Assembly: GCF_013315265.1 (NCBI RefSeq)
Contig: NZ_JABUFE010000003.1
Location: 372,001 to 436,000, forward strand
Reading direction: 5' to 3'
DNA: 64,000 nt
Source: Parasulfitobacter algicola
GTDB taxonomy: Bacteria > Pseudomonadota > Alphaproteobacteria > Rhodobacterales > Rhodobacteraceae
Numbering within the stretch: the stretch's first letter is position 1; every line of letters starts with the position of its first letter. Made by a program: the position numbers and the translations under genes. The notes beneath the pieces were generated by a model. It did not search any database. It was given only the letters and a program-made list of their open reading frames with translations, and was not told the origin of the DNA. Below, piece after piece: positions 36,378 through 45,589 of the stretch.

Positions 36378-36743
36378 TTAGATATCAGCGGTCAGCTTTT
36401 CATCAAACTTGATGGATTCGCCGCAGCCACAGGCATCGGTCACATTGGGATTACGAAACTTGAAACCTGATTCCAACAGGCTGATTTCGTAATCAATTTC
36501 TGTGCCGAACAAAAACATCTGCGCCATCGGGGCAATCATCACACGTGCGCCATCCTGTTCGACGACTTCATCCATCGGGTCCACAGATGTGACATATTCC
36601 ATAGTGTATTCCATGCCTGCACAGCCCCCTTTTTTGACGCCAATGCGAAGACCCTGATGGCTGTCCTTTTCCATCAGTTTTGCGATTTGCTTGGCGGCCG
36701 CAGATGTGATCGAAACGGCTTGCTTGCCCGGAATGGAAAACAT
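36378..36743 (-). CDS. A-type iron-sulfur carrier (IscA/ErpA/SufA family)
   Basis: A 121-residue cytoplasmic protein with the three conserved cysteines of A-type carriers: C41 in KKGGCAGMEY and C105/C107 in ACGCGES. It delivers assembled Fe-S clusters to client enzymes. A GAAGGAG ribosome site precedes the ATG. Which of the IscA, ErpA or SufA subgroups it belongs to cannot be settled by eye. Another Fe-S maturation gene (SufT type) is 1.2 kb away. Confidence 0.92.
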   Translation of the reverse strand: MFSIPGKQAVSITSAAAKQIAKLMEKDSHQGLRIGVKKGGCAGMEYTMEYVTSVDPMDEVVEQDGARVMIAPMAQMFLFGTEIDYEISLLESGFKFRNPNVTDACGCGESIKFDEKLTADI

Positions 36744-36789
36744 TGTGATGCTCCTTCAATGCTTAATCTAAGGGACGTGCGGCGCAGTC

Positions 36790-37644
36790 TCAAGCCCTTG
36801 TGAGGGATGTTCTTGGCATTCGGCTGGTTAAAAACCGTTGAAGGGCGTTCAATGCATGGCGTACGGCGGGTTCATGTCGTCCTTCGTGATGACTGACAAG
36901 CCATTGTTCAGATTGTAATTCTTTAATTGTATCAGTTAGTTGAATAAGATTTTTGAACGTGAAGCCCACAAATGTCGGTAGCACGATACGCCCAATACCA
37001 GCCTGCGCCATGGCCAAGGCCAGTCTTGGATCATTTGCTGTGGTTTGAACCTGATCGCCATGATGTTTTTGCACCCATCTGGCCGAGGGCGTTGTGGGGG
37101 CATCATCACTGGTGCCAATCCATGCGGTCACATCAGCGGATGTGGCATAAACCGCGAAGTTGACATCGGATGTTTTACGACCGGCCAGCCAAGGTTGTTC
37201 AGGGCGGCGATTGCGGATGCCGATGTCAATCTCGCGCCTGGCGATGTCCATATCAAGGTTGCACTGCAGGAATTCAGGTACCCAATCACAGTCTGTCTGC
37301 CAGAATTCTTGAAGGTTATCAGCCAGTTGCAATGCGGTCCATGTGCCTGCTGATATGCGTACGCGGGTCGGGCCAGACTTTTGCTGTTGCCATTGTGTGA
37401 TGCCTGCGGCGGCCAGTTCCATCTGTTCGGTTTTGGCCAGTAAGGCCCGCCCGTCGGGTGTCATAGTATAGCCGCCGGATCCACGGAGGAAAAGTCTGCG
37501 GCCCAGATTAGCCTCTAGTGCGGTCATACGGCGACTAAGCGTCGCAGGGCTTGAGCTTGTTGATTGCGCCGCAGGGCCCAAAGCGCCCGCACGCGCCACG
37601 GCTGCAAAAAGCGCAAGATCATCCCAGGGTAATTTCATTTTCAT
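36790..37644 (-). CDS. LysR-type transcriptional regulator
   Basis: DNA-binding protein with the LysR winged helix at the N-terminus (DDLALFAAVARAGALG, SPATLSRRMTALEANLGRRLF) and a periplasmic-binding-like effector domain after it. I place the start at ATG 37644 because the family normally begins a few residues before this motif; a TTG at 37680 and an ATG at 37638 are alternatives. No divergently read metabolic gene is next to it (only a 54-codon frame), so the target is not evident. Confidence 0.85.
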   Translation of the reverse strand: MKMKLPWDDLALFAAVARAGALGPAAQSTSSSPATLSRRMTALEANLGRRLFLRGSGGYTMTPDGRALLAKTEQMELAAAGITQWQQQKSGPTRVRISAGTWTALQLADNLQEFWQTDCDWVPEFLQCNLDMDIARREIDIGIRNRRPEQPWLAGRKTSDVNFAVYATSADVTAWIGTSDDAPTTPSARWVQKHHGDQVQTTANDPRLALAMAQAGIGRIVLPTFVGFTFKNLIQLTDTIKELQSEQWLVSHHEGRHEPAVRHALNALQRFLTSRMPRTSLTRA

Positions 37645-37727
37645 ATTTGAAAATATACTTTCTGAGTTGGTTCTAGGCAAGTCAGGGCGTTTTTCACTAT
37701 TTATCAGATATAAACAAGGGGATTACT

Positions 37728-37892
37728 ATGGATCATACATATATCGTTCACCATAAGGATTGTCAGTTTTGTATGTCAGGTTATGAAAAAGAACTGTTAT
37801 GTTTTGCAAAAATGAAATCCGAATTGCAGAAAGAAAAACGCCGCCAGCAATGGTCAAACATGCGGCGGCGGGTATTTTTCTGGCTGGGTTGA
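37728..37892 (+). CDS. Possible 54-residue protein with a CxxC motif
   Basis: An ATG at 37728 with an AAGGGG ribosome site eight bases before it opens a 54-codon frame. The peptide begins MDHTYIVHHKD, has a CQFC pair at residues 12-15, a middle Lys/Glu-rich helix and a basic end with RRR. It is divergent from the LysR gene. Its 3' third coincides with a hairpin that looks like a terminator, so the frame may be real with an overlapping terminator, or a chance frame. No family recognised. Confidence 0.4.
   Translation: MDHTYIVHHKDCQFCMSGYEKELLCFAKMKSELQKEKRRQQWSNMRRRVFFWLG
37834..37879. terminator. Likely two-way Rho-independent terminator
   Basis: CGCCGCC (37839-37845) and GGCGGCG (37864-37870) form a 7-bp GC stem with an 18-base loop. 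An A-run lies on the left (AGAAAAA) and a T-run on the right (TATTTTT), so the element can work for both strands. It would end the SufT-type transcript coming from the right. Confidence 0.6.
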
Positions 37893-37901
37893 GCAGTGGG
37901 G

Positions 37902-38264
37902 TTACATGAACCCCAGCTCAAGTCGGGCTTCGTCGGACATCATATCCATACCCCAGGGCGGTTCCCAAGTCAGTTGTACATCAACCTGTTTGACACCCGC
38001 AAGTGGCTCGATTGCTTCGGCGACCCATCCTGGCATTTCGCCCGCAACGGGACAGCCTGGTGCTGTCAGTGTCATCATCACGGTTACTTCGTTTTCGTCA
38101 TTAATTTCAATGGTATAGACCAGACCCAAGTCATAGATGTTGACTGGTATTTCGGGGTCATAGACACTTCGACAGGCTTCGACAATGTTGTCATACAAGG
38201 CGTGATCCGTTGATGATGGCTTGATAAGTGGCGTGCCTTCAAGGGCGGGGGTGGCCTGTGTCAT
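37902..38264 (-). CDS. sufT: SufT/MIP18-family (DUF59) iron-sulfur maturation protein
   Basis: A 120-residue cytoplasmic protein. The DUF59 core is clear: CRSVYDPEIPVNIYDLGLVY near residue 31 and LTAPGCP around 66 with the conserved Cys, then the DVQLTWEPPWG end. SufT-type proteins help assemble Fe-S clusters when demand is high, and related PaaD proteins mature an oxygenase complex. It stands apart from any suf operon here. Ahead of it on the minus strand lies the TTTTGTACAAAA array that also precedes trkH, so the two genes may share a regulator. Confidence 0.88.
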   Translation of the reverse strand: MTQATPALEGTPLIKPSSTDHALYDNIVEACRSVYDPEIPVNIYDLGLVYTIEINDENEVTVMMTLTAPGCPVAGEMPGWVAEAIEPLAGVKQVDVQLTWEPPWGMDMMSDEARLELGFM

Positions 38265-38326
38265 GGTGCTGCCTTTCCGATTACTTGATAAAAGATATAA
38301 GGAATGGCAGCCCAGACGTCCAGAGG

Positions 38327-38390
38327 TGCGTCACATCCTATTTTGTATAAATTTTACACGTGTTTTGTACAAAAAACTTTGTACAAAACA
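38327..38390 (-). promoter_or_regulatory. Palindromic TTTTGTACAAAA array upstream of the sufT-type gene
   Basis: Two palindromes (TTTTGTACAAAA at 38363-38374, TTTGTACAAA at 38378-38387) and half units TGTAAAATT and TATACAAAAT follow each other. Read on the minus strand, toward the gene, the string GTACAAAAC, CGTGTA, TATACAAAA, then GTGACG matches the array at 26.7 kb in order and spacing with few changes. It sits about 65-125 bases before the start codon. Confidence 0.55.
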
Positions 38391-38397
38391 GCCCAAT

Positions 38398-39120
38398 TTA
38401 CAAATTAGGAATGCTTTCGAAGACACTGCGTGTGCTGAAAGTCGTGCCGTTGTTCGGGCCAAACGTCAGTGATGCGCCAATCTGAACATAAGGTTCATCG
38501 GCATCATTGCCATCGGCGTCCAGTTCAAACTGCCCGACTTTTGCAAAAATCTTGGCACGGTTTTCAAATTCATACGCCAGCCCAATCGCTAGCCTGCGTC
38601 CTTTAACATCACGGCCATCGATAAATGTGCGATCAAAATCACCGAAAACCGATACCGCGTCGGTCAGGGCAAAGTCGCCTTGAAGGCCAAAAAACGTGGC
38701 TGTGTCACCATCTTCGTGGTACTGGCCGAAATACCATTCCGTGTCGAGCCGCCCCAAGTTATAGGCGCCTTCAAGTCCGAACAAAGTCGTGTTGTCATCA
38801 TCTGACTGCAGGCCATAATCAAACCCAGCAAATAAACCGAACGAGAAATAATCGCTGACGTCATAGATGGTGTGCAGCATGACGTTTTCGGTGTTGTCGT
38901 CGAATGTATAGCCGTCATAGATATTTGCGTCGATTTGGAATGACAGCCGTTTGGACAGGCCGATTTCAACCGATCCATACAGCTGATTGTATCCCAAGTC
39001 GCTGTCGTCGGTCAGGGCAAAGGTGCTGACGCCAATTTCAGCCCCATCAAACTGTTGCGCATTGACCGAAGCAGCCATGATGCCGAACGTAGACAAAAAT
39101 ACAAAGAATGGTTTGATCAT
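38398..39120 (-). CDS. Small outer-membrane beta-barrel-like protein
   Basis: A 240-residue exported protein from the ATG at 39120 (a second start four codons earlier is open). A signal peptide ends at NAQQ. The mature part consists of repeated amphipathic strands with Gly/Tyr/Asp turns, such as YGSVEIGLSKRLSFQIDANIY and FSFGLFAGFDYGL (each a strand pair), as in porin-like or acyl-chain barrels, and it has a low pI. No final aromatic of the classic kind is clear. Function unknown. Confidence 0.6.
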   Translation of the reverse strand: MIKPFFVFLSTFGIMAASVNAQQFDGAEIGVSTFALTDDSDLGYNQLYGSVEIGLSKRLSFQIDANIYDGYTFDDNTENVMLHTIYDVSDYFSFGLFAGFDYGLQSDDDNTTLFGLEGAYNLGRLDTEWYFGQYHEDGDTATFFGLQGDFALTDAVSVFGDFDRTFIDGRDVKGRRLAIGLAYEFENRAKIFAKVGQFELDADGNDADEPYVQIGASLTFGPNNGTTFSTRSVFESIPNL

Positions 39121-39250
39121 TACTAATCTCACAGAATATCGGACTTGTTACAGTATATAGTAACCTGACAAGGTCCATCAGACCATTGTCAGATATTTTT
39201 TGCTTTGTTCAAGATGCATGAAAAACACTTAATGCGGGGCTGCGAATTGC

Positions 39251-39268
39251 GAAAAGCCCAAAAGGGCT
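39251..39268 (-). terminator. Rho-independent terminator of gyrA
   Basis: On the minus strand AGCCC TTTT GGGCT forms a tight stem-loop followed by TTTTC, starting 24 bases after the gyrA stop. Position and shape fit an intrinsic terminator. Confidence 0.7.
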
Positions 39269-39291
39269 GATCTACAATTCGCTTTCCGGTC

Positions 39292-42027
39292 TTAGACTTC
39301 GGTCTCGTCTGCCTCGTCTTCTTCAGGGTCTTCGGCGATCCAGGCCACCGATACGACCACTTCCTTTTTGGCTGTATTGAACACTTTCACGCCACCTGCG
39401 CTGCGCGAGCGGAACGAAATACCATCAATGGGCACACGGATGGATTGGCCTTGTGATGTGACAAGCATGATCTGATCGTGAATGTCGACCGGGAAGGATG
39501 TCACAATCTCACCCCCGCGCATGGCTTTGTCCATCGCGGCCACACCCATCCCGCCGCGTCCGCGGACGGGGTAATCATGGCTGGAACTCAGCTTGCCAGA
39601 CCCGCTTTTGGTGATTGTCAGGATCAGATCTTCGGCCGCAGACATTTCGGCATAGCGTTCGGGTGACAGGGCCACATCGGCAACGGCCTCTTCGTCATTT
39701 TCCGTCTCTTCTGTCACACCTGCCACAGCGCGGCGCATTTTCAGATAGGCAGCGCGTTCTTCGGCCGTGGCGTTAAAATGGCGGATCACGGCCATAGACA
39801 CCACATGGGCGTCATTCGTCAGCCGAACACCGCGAACCCCGGTTGAATCGCGCCCCTTAAAGACGCGCACATCAGTGCTGCGAAAACGGATCGCGCGACC
39901 CGAGTTGGTGACCAGCATCACATCATCATCTTCGGATGTGATACGCGCGTTCACCAATTCGACGCCTTCGGGCAGTTTCATGGCAATCTTGCCGTTGGCG
40001 CGCACATTGGTGAAATCTGAAAGCGCATTGCGGCGCACATCACCGGCCGTCGTGGCAAACACCACTTGAAGGTCGGACCATTCCGCTTCGTCGCGATCCA
40101 CAGGCATGATGGCGGCGACCGACACACCGGGCGGGATCGGAAGGATGTTGACGATGGCCTTGCCTTTGGACGTGCGGCTGCCAAGTGGTAAACGCCATGT
40201 CTTGAGTTTATAAACCATGCCTTCGGTCGTGAAGAACAAAAGCTGGGTGTGTGTGTTGGCCACGAACAGGGTCGTGACGACGTCCTCTTCCTTGGTTTGC
40301 ATGCCACCCACGCCTTTGCCGCCACGACGTTGCGCGCGGAAATCGGCAAGCGGGGTACGTTTGATGTACCCACCCGAGGTAACGGTCACGACCATGTCTT
40401 CGCGTTCGATCAGGTCTTCATCTTCCATATCGCCGGACCAGTCGACGATTTCGGTGCGACGTGGGACGGCAAACAGGTCTTTCACTTCGCGCAGTTCATC
40501 GGCGATGATGCCCATGATCCGGTCGCGCGACCGCAGGATGTCCAGATATTCAGTAATCTTGCCAGCCAGTTCTTCCAACTCGTCGGTGATTTCCTTGACG
40601 CCCATCGCGGTCAGACGCTGCAGGCGCAGTTCCAGAATGGCGCGGGCCTGAATTTCAGACAGATTATAGCTGCCGTCTTCGTTGACCTTATGGGTCGGAT
40701 CATCAATCAGCTTGATATAAGGAATGATGTCATTGGCTGGCCAGCGCCGGGTCATCAGCCGTTCGCGCGCTTCAGCCGGATCCGCCGAGCTGCGGATGGT
40801 GGCGACGATTTCATCGACGTTTGACACGGCCACGGCCAAGCCACACAGGATATGACTGCGTTCGCGCGCTTTGCGCAGGTTAAAGGCAGTGCGGCGGGCG
40901 ACGACCTCTTCCCGGAATGAGATGAAATAGGTCAGGAATTTGCGCAGTGTCAGCTGTTCAGGTCGGCCACCATTCAGGGCCAGCATGTTACAACCAAAGT
41001 ATGTCTGCATCGGGGTAAAGCGGAATAGTTGGTTTAGCACCACATCCGGCGTCGCATCGCGTTTCAGTTCGACCACCACGCGCACACCGTTGCGATCAGA
41101 TTCGTCCTGAACGTGAGAAATGCCTTCGATCTTTTTCTCGCGCACCTGTTCGGCGATTTTTTCAATCATCGAGGCTTTGTTCACCTGATAGGGGATTTCG
41201 TCCAGGATGATCGCATAGCGGTCTTTGCGGATTTCTTCGATCCGGGTCTTTGCGCGGATAATCACGCTACCGCGCCCTTCAAGATACGCTTTTCGTGCGC
41301 CAGCGCGGCCCAGCATGATGCCGCCCGTTGGAAAATCAGGGCCGGGCACATAGTCGATCAGGTCTTCGGTCGTCAGATCGGGGTTTTCGATCAGGGCCAA
41401 TGTGGCATCAATCACCTCGCCCAGGTTATGGGGCGGTATGTTGGTGGCCATACCAACGGCGATACCAGCGGCACCATTGACCAGCATGTTCGGAAAACGT
41501 GCGGGCAGAACGGTGGGTTCGCGGTCCTTGCCGTCGTAATTATCTTGAAAATCAACCGTTTCTTTTTCGATATCTGCCAGAAGGGACGCGGCGGGCTTGT
41601 CCATCCGTACTTCGGTATAGCGCATGGCGGCGGCATTATCGCCATCCATCGACCCAAAGTTACCTTGCCCGTCCAAAAGCGGCAGCGACATCGAAAAATC
41701 CTGTGCCATCCGCACCAGGGCGTCATAAATCGCACTGTCGCCATGCGGGTGGTATTTACCCATGACGTCGCCGACAGGCCGCGCGGATTTGCGATAGGAC
41801 TTATCGTGCGTGTTGCCCGTTTCGTGCATCGCATACAAAATGCGTCGGTGCACAGGCTTCAGGCCGTCACGCAGATCGGGGATGGCACGGCTGACGATGA
41901 CCGACATGGCGTAATCCAGATAAGATGTTTTCATCTCATCTGTGATTGAAATTACCGGGCCATCATGCACCGCGCGTTCAGGTGTGTTTTCGTCATCGTT
42001 TTCAGGGGTTTCGGGGGTATCGTTCAC
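39292..42027 (-). CDS. gyrA: DNA gyrase subunit A
   Basis: The 911-residue breakage-reunion subunit of type II topoisomerase. The winged helix contains [10 protein letters not shown] at residues 93-102 and the DNA-linking tyrosine is Y137 in MRYTEVRM. The C-terminal half has the beta-pinwheel with a GyrA box ([10 protein letters not shown]). At the positions matching E. coli Ser83 and Asp87 the protein has S98 and D102, the sensitive form for fluoroquinolones. The start is GTG at 42027. The C-terminus is acidic (EDEADETEV). Confidence 0.97.
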   Translation of the reverse strand: MNDTPETPENDDENTPERAVHDGPVISITDEMKTSYLDYAMSVIVSRAIPDLRDGLKPVHRRILYAMHETGNTHDKSYRKSARPVGDVMGKYHPHGDSAIYDALVRMAQDFSMSLPLLDGQGNFGSMDGDNAAAMRYTEVRMDKPAASLLADIEKETVDFQDNYDGKDREPTVLPARFPNMLVNGAAGIAVGMATNIPPHNLGEVIDATLALIENPDLTTEDLIDYVPGPDFPTGGIMLGRAGARKAYLEGRGSVIIRAKTRIEEIRKDRYAIILDEIPYQVNKASMIEKIAEQVREKKIEGISHVQDESDRNGVRVVVELKRDATPDVVLNQLFRFTPMQTYFGCNMLALNGGRPEQLTLRKFLTYFISFREEVVARRTAFNLRKARERSHILCGLAVAVSNVDEIVATIRSSADPAEARERLMTRRWPANDIIPYIKLIDDPTHKVNEDGSYNLSEIQARAILELRLQRLTAMGVKEITDELEELAGKITEYLDILRSRDRIMGIIADELREVKDLFAVPRRTEIVDWSGDMEDEDLIEREDMVVTVTSGGYIKRTPLADFRAQRRGGKGVGGMQTKEEDVVTTLFVANTHTQLLFFTTEGMVYKLKTWRLPLGSRTSKGKAIVNILPIPPGVSVAAIMPVDRDEAEWSDLQVVFATTAGDVRRNALSDFTNVRANGKIAMKLPEGVELVNARITSEDDDVMLVTNSGRAIRFRSTDVRVFKGRDSTGVRGVRLTNDAHVVSMAVIRHFNATAEERAAYLKMRRAVAGVTEETENDEEAVADVALSPERYAEMSAAEDLILTITKSGSGKLSSSHDYPVRGRGGMGVAAMDKAMRGGEIVTSFPVDIHDQIMLVTSQGQSIRVPIDGISFRSRSAGGVKVFNTAKKEVVVSVAWIAEDPEEDEADETEV

Positions 42028-42220
42028 TATTTCCGCCGTTCTTACTGCTATACGCTATATTTTGTTATGTGTCGTATATCAGACCACAGATGCTGCGTGC
42101 AATGGTTCTAATGCCTGATTATCAGCAGCCAAGGCAAACCAGTGATAACATATTGTTTTTATTGAAATTTAAATCTTTTTCAGGTTGAATTTTACAAGGC
42201 AAAAATAAAAAGGAGATATC

Positions 42221-42487
42221 ATGCGTTCCGAGACCGAGCTTATGTTGCGTGGATACGGGCTGACGACGGCGGAATTTTTCTATCGTATGCCTGACCATCT
42301 AAATGTCTTGAATACCTTTGTCTGGCAGGACTATGATCTGGCCCCCGACCATCCCAAACTCTTTAAATTCATTGAGTTCTGGCAAGATGAGATCGAGGGG
42401 CCACTGCATTCGGTACGTTTTGTTCATCGCAAGGAACTAAGCGATGGTGAGTGGAGGCATGTTACCGGCGAATTTACCGTTCACTAA
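42221..42487 (+). CDS. usg: Usg-family protein
   Basis: An 88-residue protein with the Usg pattern: LRGYGLTTAEFFYRMPDH, then TFVWQDYDLAP, FIEFWQDEIEGPLHSVR. The family is confined to Alphaproteobacteria and was first noted next to the trp genes in Caulobacter; no function is established. AGGAGA lies eight bases before the ATG. There are no trp genes in this window. This is one of the best pointers to an alphaproteobacterial host. Confidence 0.88.
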   Translation: MRSETELMLRGYGLTTAEFFYRMPDHLNVLNTFVWQDYDLAPDHPKLFKFIEFWQDEIEGPLHSVRFVHRKELSDGEWRHVTGEFTVH

Positions 42488-42490
42488 GCT

Positions 42491-42820
42491 TTATTCATAG
42501 TTGCGATCAAAGCTGACTGTTTCACCGGAGGGCAATTGCATCTGGCGGGCATAAATTTCCAGACGCAAGTCATCATCAACAAAACCCGTCACAGTGACCT
42601 GATCACCCGCGTTGGCTGGTACTATGTTGGGGCCAATATAGACTTTTACACTGCCTGTATCATCAGACATGCGAAATTCGTCTTCGTCCAACAGGCGGTC
42701 TATTGTACCTGATACCGTCACATTGCTGTTGCGCTTCAGGTCCCCAATTGGGGTGATATCAGCGAAGACAGCAGTGATGGGAAGCAAAAGGGCTGTTGTG
42801 GCGATAAGTAAGGTTTTCAT
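42491..42820 (-). CDS. Periplasmic OB-fold (BOF/YgiW-like) protein
   Basis: A 109-residue exported protein. Signal peptide to about residue 20 (AVFADI), then the BOF core: VTVSGTIDRLLDEDEFRMSD, GSVKVYIG and VTVTGFVDDD. E. coli members (YgiW, YdeI) are stress-induced and contribute to resistance to peroxide or peptides. It has a GAGGACA ribosome site and follows a tiny membrane protein gene on the same strand, which may be co-transcribed. Confidence 0.82.
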   Translation of the reverse strand: MKTLLIATTALLLPITAVFADITPIGDLKRNSNVTVSGTIDRLLDEDEFRMSDDTGSVKVYIGPNIVPANAGDQVTVTGFVDDDLRLEIYARQMQLPSGETVSFDRNYE

Positions 42821-42844
42821 ATTGTCCTCATACGTCTGGGTTAG

Positions 42845-42979
42845 TTAATCGAGTGCGATCAATAGTAAAACGATGGCCGCAGCCCCCGCAGATGCGACAA
42901 CCCAACCGGGCGCAGTTATGGTCACATTTGACGTCAGCCAGGCTTTGATTTTTTCGGTTTTGATGGTCATTTCCTTCAT
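42845..42979 (-). CDS. 44-residue single-span membrane protein
   Basis: ATG at 42979 with a GGAGA ribosome site seven bases ahead. The peptide has a polar, Lys-rich N-terminus (MKEMTIKTEKIKAWL), then a hydrophobic stretch from about residue 24 to 43 rich in Ala, Val and Leu, ending in Asp. It is 24 bases upstream of the OB-fold gene in the same direction. The combination of good ribosome site and clean span makes it likely real. No family recognised. Confidence 0.55.
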   Translation of the reverse strand: MKEMTIKTEKIKAWLTSNVTITAPGWVVASAGAAAIVLLLIALD

Positions 42980-43233
42980 ATCAGGTCTCCTTTCATAATC
43001 CTGTGCATTTTACTTGGGTATTGGCCGCGGAGGATACAATTATGACCCGTGGAAATGATCCGTTTTCCGCTTATTGTTTGCCGTAAGCAGAAAACAAAAA
43101 CCTTAAAATAGTTGACGTAGCCAATTATCTTCGTACGCTTCATTATGATACAAATTTACTTGCCAGCATGTGGCTACTCTGATCTGACTTTGCTGGACAC
43201 AATAAAAAGACTGTCATCCGTGGGAGGAAAACA

Positions 43234-44274
43234 ATGAATAGATTTTTAAGATCGGCCTTGGCCGGTGCGTTTATCGCAGGGCTTGGTGCCGGGGTCGTTA
43301 TGGCGCAAGAGGTCACATTACGGTGCCAGCACTTCCTGTCGCCCAAGGCATCCATTCCGGCGGGATTTATCACGCCATGGGCTGAAAAGATCGAAGCTGA
43401 GTCCGGCGGGCGTATCAAAGTTGAAATTTACCCGTCAATGCAGCTTGGGGGCAAGCCGCCAGAGCTTTATGACCAGATGCGCGACGGCGTGATTGACTGT
43501 GGCTGGGCACTACCTGCCTATAACCCTGGCCGTTTTCCTGAGGCCGAAGTGTTCGAATTGCCTTTTATGACCTCGATGAGTGCGGAAGGATCATCCAAGG
43601 CGCTGTGGGAATTCTATGACAAATACATGCAAGAGCGGTTTGGTGATATCAAAGTCATGGCTATCCATCTGCATGGACCGGGTATCATCCACACAAAGGG
43701 TGATCCGGTCACAAGTCTGACCGATTTTCAAGGGCTGAAGTTACGCGGGCCGTCACGACAGGCTAATGCCTTGTTGGAAGCCGTTGGGGCAACAACGGTG
43801 GGTATCCCCGTGCCTGCGTTCCCCGAAGCATTAAGCAAAGGCATCGTGGACGGCGGCGTTATCCCATGGGAGGTGGTGCCACCGCTGAAAGTGCATGAAC
43901 TGGCCAACAGCCATACCCAGATCAGTGGGGACCGCGCGCTTTACAACACGGTGTTTGTCTGGGGCATGAACAAAGCCAAATACGATAGTTTGCCCGATGA
44001 CCTGAAAGCTGTGATTGACGCAAATTCAGGTCTTGAAACATCGGCCTGGGCGGGGCGTGCGATGGACGAAGGTGACACGGTTGGTGAAAAAGTCGTGGCC
44101 GATCGCGGCAATAGAATCCACACCTTAAGCGATGATATCGTCACTGAATTGAAGGTGATTGGTGATGATCTAACTGCCAAATGGATCGCTGAGGCATCTT
44201 CGAAAGGGTTGGATGCGCAAACCATGGTTGATGATGCACGCGCAATGGTCGCCAAGCATTCTGACGGCATGTAA
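43234..44274 (+). CDS. TRAP transporter solute-binding protein (DctP family)
   Basis: Periplasmic substrate-binding subunit of 346 residues with a signal peptide cleaved near VMAQE. The DctP core is present: the FISPWAEKIEAESGGRI-type opening, GLKLRGPSRQANALLEAVGATTVGIPVPAFPEAL (in two parts), with the conserved Arg that pairs with a carboxylate ligand. A strong GGAGG site precedes the ATG. It begins an operon with a flavin monooxygenase and the two TRAP permease genes, so the ligand probably relates to the monooxygenase substrate. Confidence 0.92.
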   Translation: MNRFLRSALAGAFIAGLGAGVVMAQEVTLRCQHFLSPKASIPAGFITPWAEKIEAESGGRIKVEIYPSMQLGGKPPELYDQMRDGVIDCGWALPAYNPGRFPEAEVFELPFMTSMSAEGSSKALWEFYDKYMQERFGDIKVMAIHLHGPGIIHTKGDPVTSLTDFQGLKLRGPSRQANALLEAVGATTVGIPVPAFPEALSKGIVDGGVIPWEVVPPLKVHELANSHTQISGDRALYNTVFVWGMNKAKYDSLPDDLKAVIDANSGLETSAWAGRAMDEGDTVGEKVVADRGNRIHTLSDDIVTELKVIGDDLTAKWIAEASSKGLDAQTMVDDARAMVAKHSDGM

Positions 44275-44285
44275 AGACTAAGGCC

Positions 44286-44315
44286 GCCCCGGCCACTGCA
44301 CCGGGGCCTCTTTTT
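44286..44315 (+). terminator. Partial terminator between the binding protein gene and the rest of the TRAP operon
   Basis: GCCCCGG (44286-44292) and CCGGGGC (44301-44307) form a 7-bp GC stem with an eight-base loop, followed by CTCTTTTT. It lies 12 bases after the dctP-type stop and ends ten bases before the next ATG. It should stop part of the transcripts, giving more binding protein than permease. Confidence 0.7.
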
Positions 44316-44324
44316 GGATTTCTT

Positions 44325-45578
44325 ATGACTGTTTTAATCGCAGGGGCCGGAATTGCGGGGCTGACCTTGGGGCTGTCACTGCATCAGGTCTGTATTCCGT
44401 TTCGCATTTTTGAAGCTGTGCGTGATATCAAACCACTGGGTGTTGGCATCAATCTGCAACCCCATGCAGTGCGCGAATTCTTTGAGTTGGGGCTGGAAGA
44501 CCGTCTGGATCAGATTGGATTGCGCACCGAAGAAGTCGCGTATTTTTCCGCCCATGGCCAGTTGATCTGGCGCGAACCGCGCGGGGCATTGGCGGGGTAT
44601 AACTGGCCGCAGTATTCCTTGCATCGTGGCGGGTTGCAGATGTTGCTGTATCAAACTGTGCTTGATCGTTGTGGCGACGTGATCGCAACAGGGCAGGCGG
44701 TGGATCACTGGCGCGAGACAGCTCAAGGCATTACCATCAGCCTGACGGATCGCAAAACCAGTGCGGCACTTGGCACAGTGCATGGCCAGGTTCTGGTCGC
44801 GGCGGATGGTATTAATTCGACGCTGCGGGCGGGGCTTTATCCAGACGAAGGTCCGGCCAAATGGGGCGGCACAATGATGTGGCGCGGTGTGACCCGTGGT
44901 CCGCGTTTTCTGACAGGTCGCAGCGTTACGATGACGGGACGTAAGGACGCGAAATTTGTGGCCTATCCCATTGCTGATGATGGCGATGGATCCGTGATCA
45001 ACTGGATCGCTGATCTGACGATGCCGCCTGATTATAATTGGGCGAAACAGGATTGGAACCGCGCAGGTGTTCTTGCGGATTTCCTGCCGACCTTTCAGGA
45101 CTGGTCCTTTGATTGGCTGGACATCCCCGCGATTATTCAAAATGCCGAACAGATCTATGAATATCCGATGGTCGATCGGGATCCATTGGACCGATGGACA
45201 CATGGGCCGATGACATTGCTGGGGGATGCCGCGCATGCCATGTATCCGATTGGATCTAACGGCGCATCACAAGCCGTTTTGGACGCACGCATTCTGGCGC
45301 GCGAATTCCAGGACAAGGGTATCGGGGCTGGGGCCCTGGCTGCTTATGAGGCTGACCGCCGACCCAAAGTAAACCAGCTTGTGTTGACAAACCGCGGCGA
45401 TGGCCCCGATAAAATTCTGGACATTGTCCATGCACGTGCACCAAACGGATTTACAGATATTGATCAGATTATGTCGCTTAGCGAACGACAAGCCTTTGCG
45501 GATGGATATAAAGCTGTGGCAGGAATGGACATAGACGCGCTGAATGCGCGCGCGCCGTTGATCGCGGTGGCAGGATAA
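44325..45578 (+). CDS. FAD-dependent aromatic-ring-type monooxygenase
   Basis: A 417-residue class A flavin monooxygenase. The N-terminal FAD loop is GAGIAG (residues 6-11), and the second FAD motif GDAAHAMYPIGSNG lies near 300. Relatives hydroxylate aromatic acids such as salicylate or heteroaromatic compounds such as urate and nicotinate derivatives. It is placed inside a TRAP operon, between the binding protein and the permease genes, which strongly suggests that it acts on the imported solute. Substrate unknown. Its ATG is ten bases behind a terminator-like hairpin. Confidence 0.85.
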   Translation: MTVLIAGAGIAGLTLGLSLHQVCIPFRIFEAVRDIKPLGVGINLQPHAVREFFELGLEDRLDQIGLRTEEVAYFSAHGQLIWREPRGALAGYNWPQYSLHRGGLQMLLYQTVLDRCGDVIATGQAVDHWRETAQGITISLTDRKTSAALGTVHGQVLVAADGINSTLRAGLYPDEGPAKWGGTMMWRGVTRGPRFLTGRSVTMTGRKDAKFVAYPIADDGDGSVINWIADLTMPPDYNWAKQDWNRAGVLADFLPTFQDWSFDWLDIPAIIQNAEQIYEYPMVDRDPLDRWTHGPMTLLGDAAHAMYPIGSNGASQAVLDARILAREFQDKGIGAGALAAYEADRRPKVNQLVLTNRGDGPDKILDIVHARAPNGFTDIDQIMSLSERQAFADGYKAVAGMDIDALNARAPLIAVAG

Positions 45579-45589
45579 GAGGCAGGCAG

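Noticed and set aside
41113-41949. 278-codon open frame on the plus strand inside gyrA
   Set aside because: Shadow of gyrA codon usage; no ribosome site and no recognisable family.
39292-42027. Quinolone resistance changes in gyrA
   Set aside because: The key positions are Ser and Asp, the sensitive residues.
44376-45236. 286-codon open frame on the minus strand
   Set aside because: Antisense to the flavin monooxygenase, whose FAD motifs are clear.
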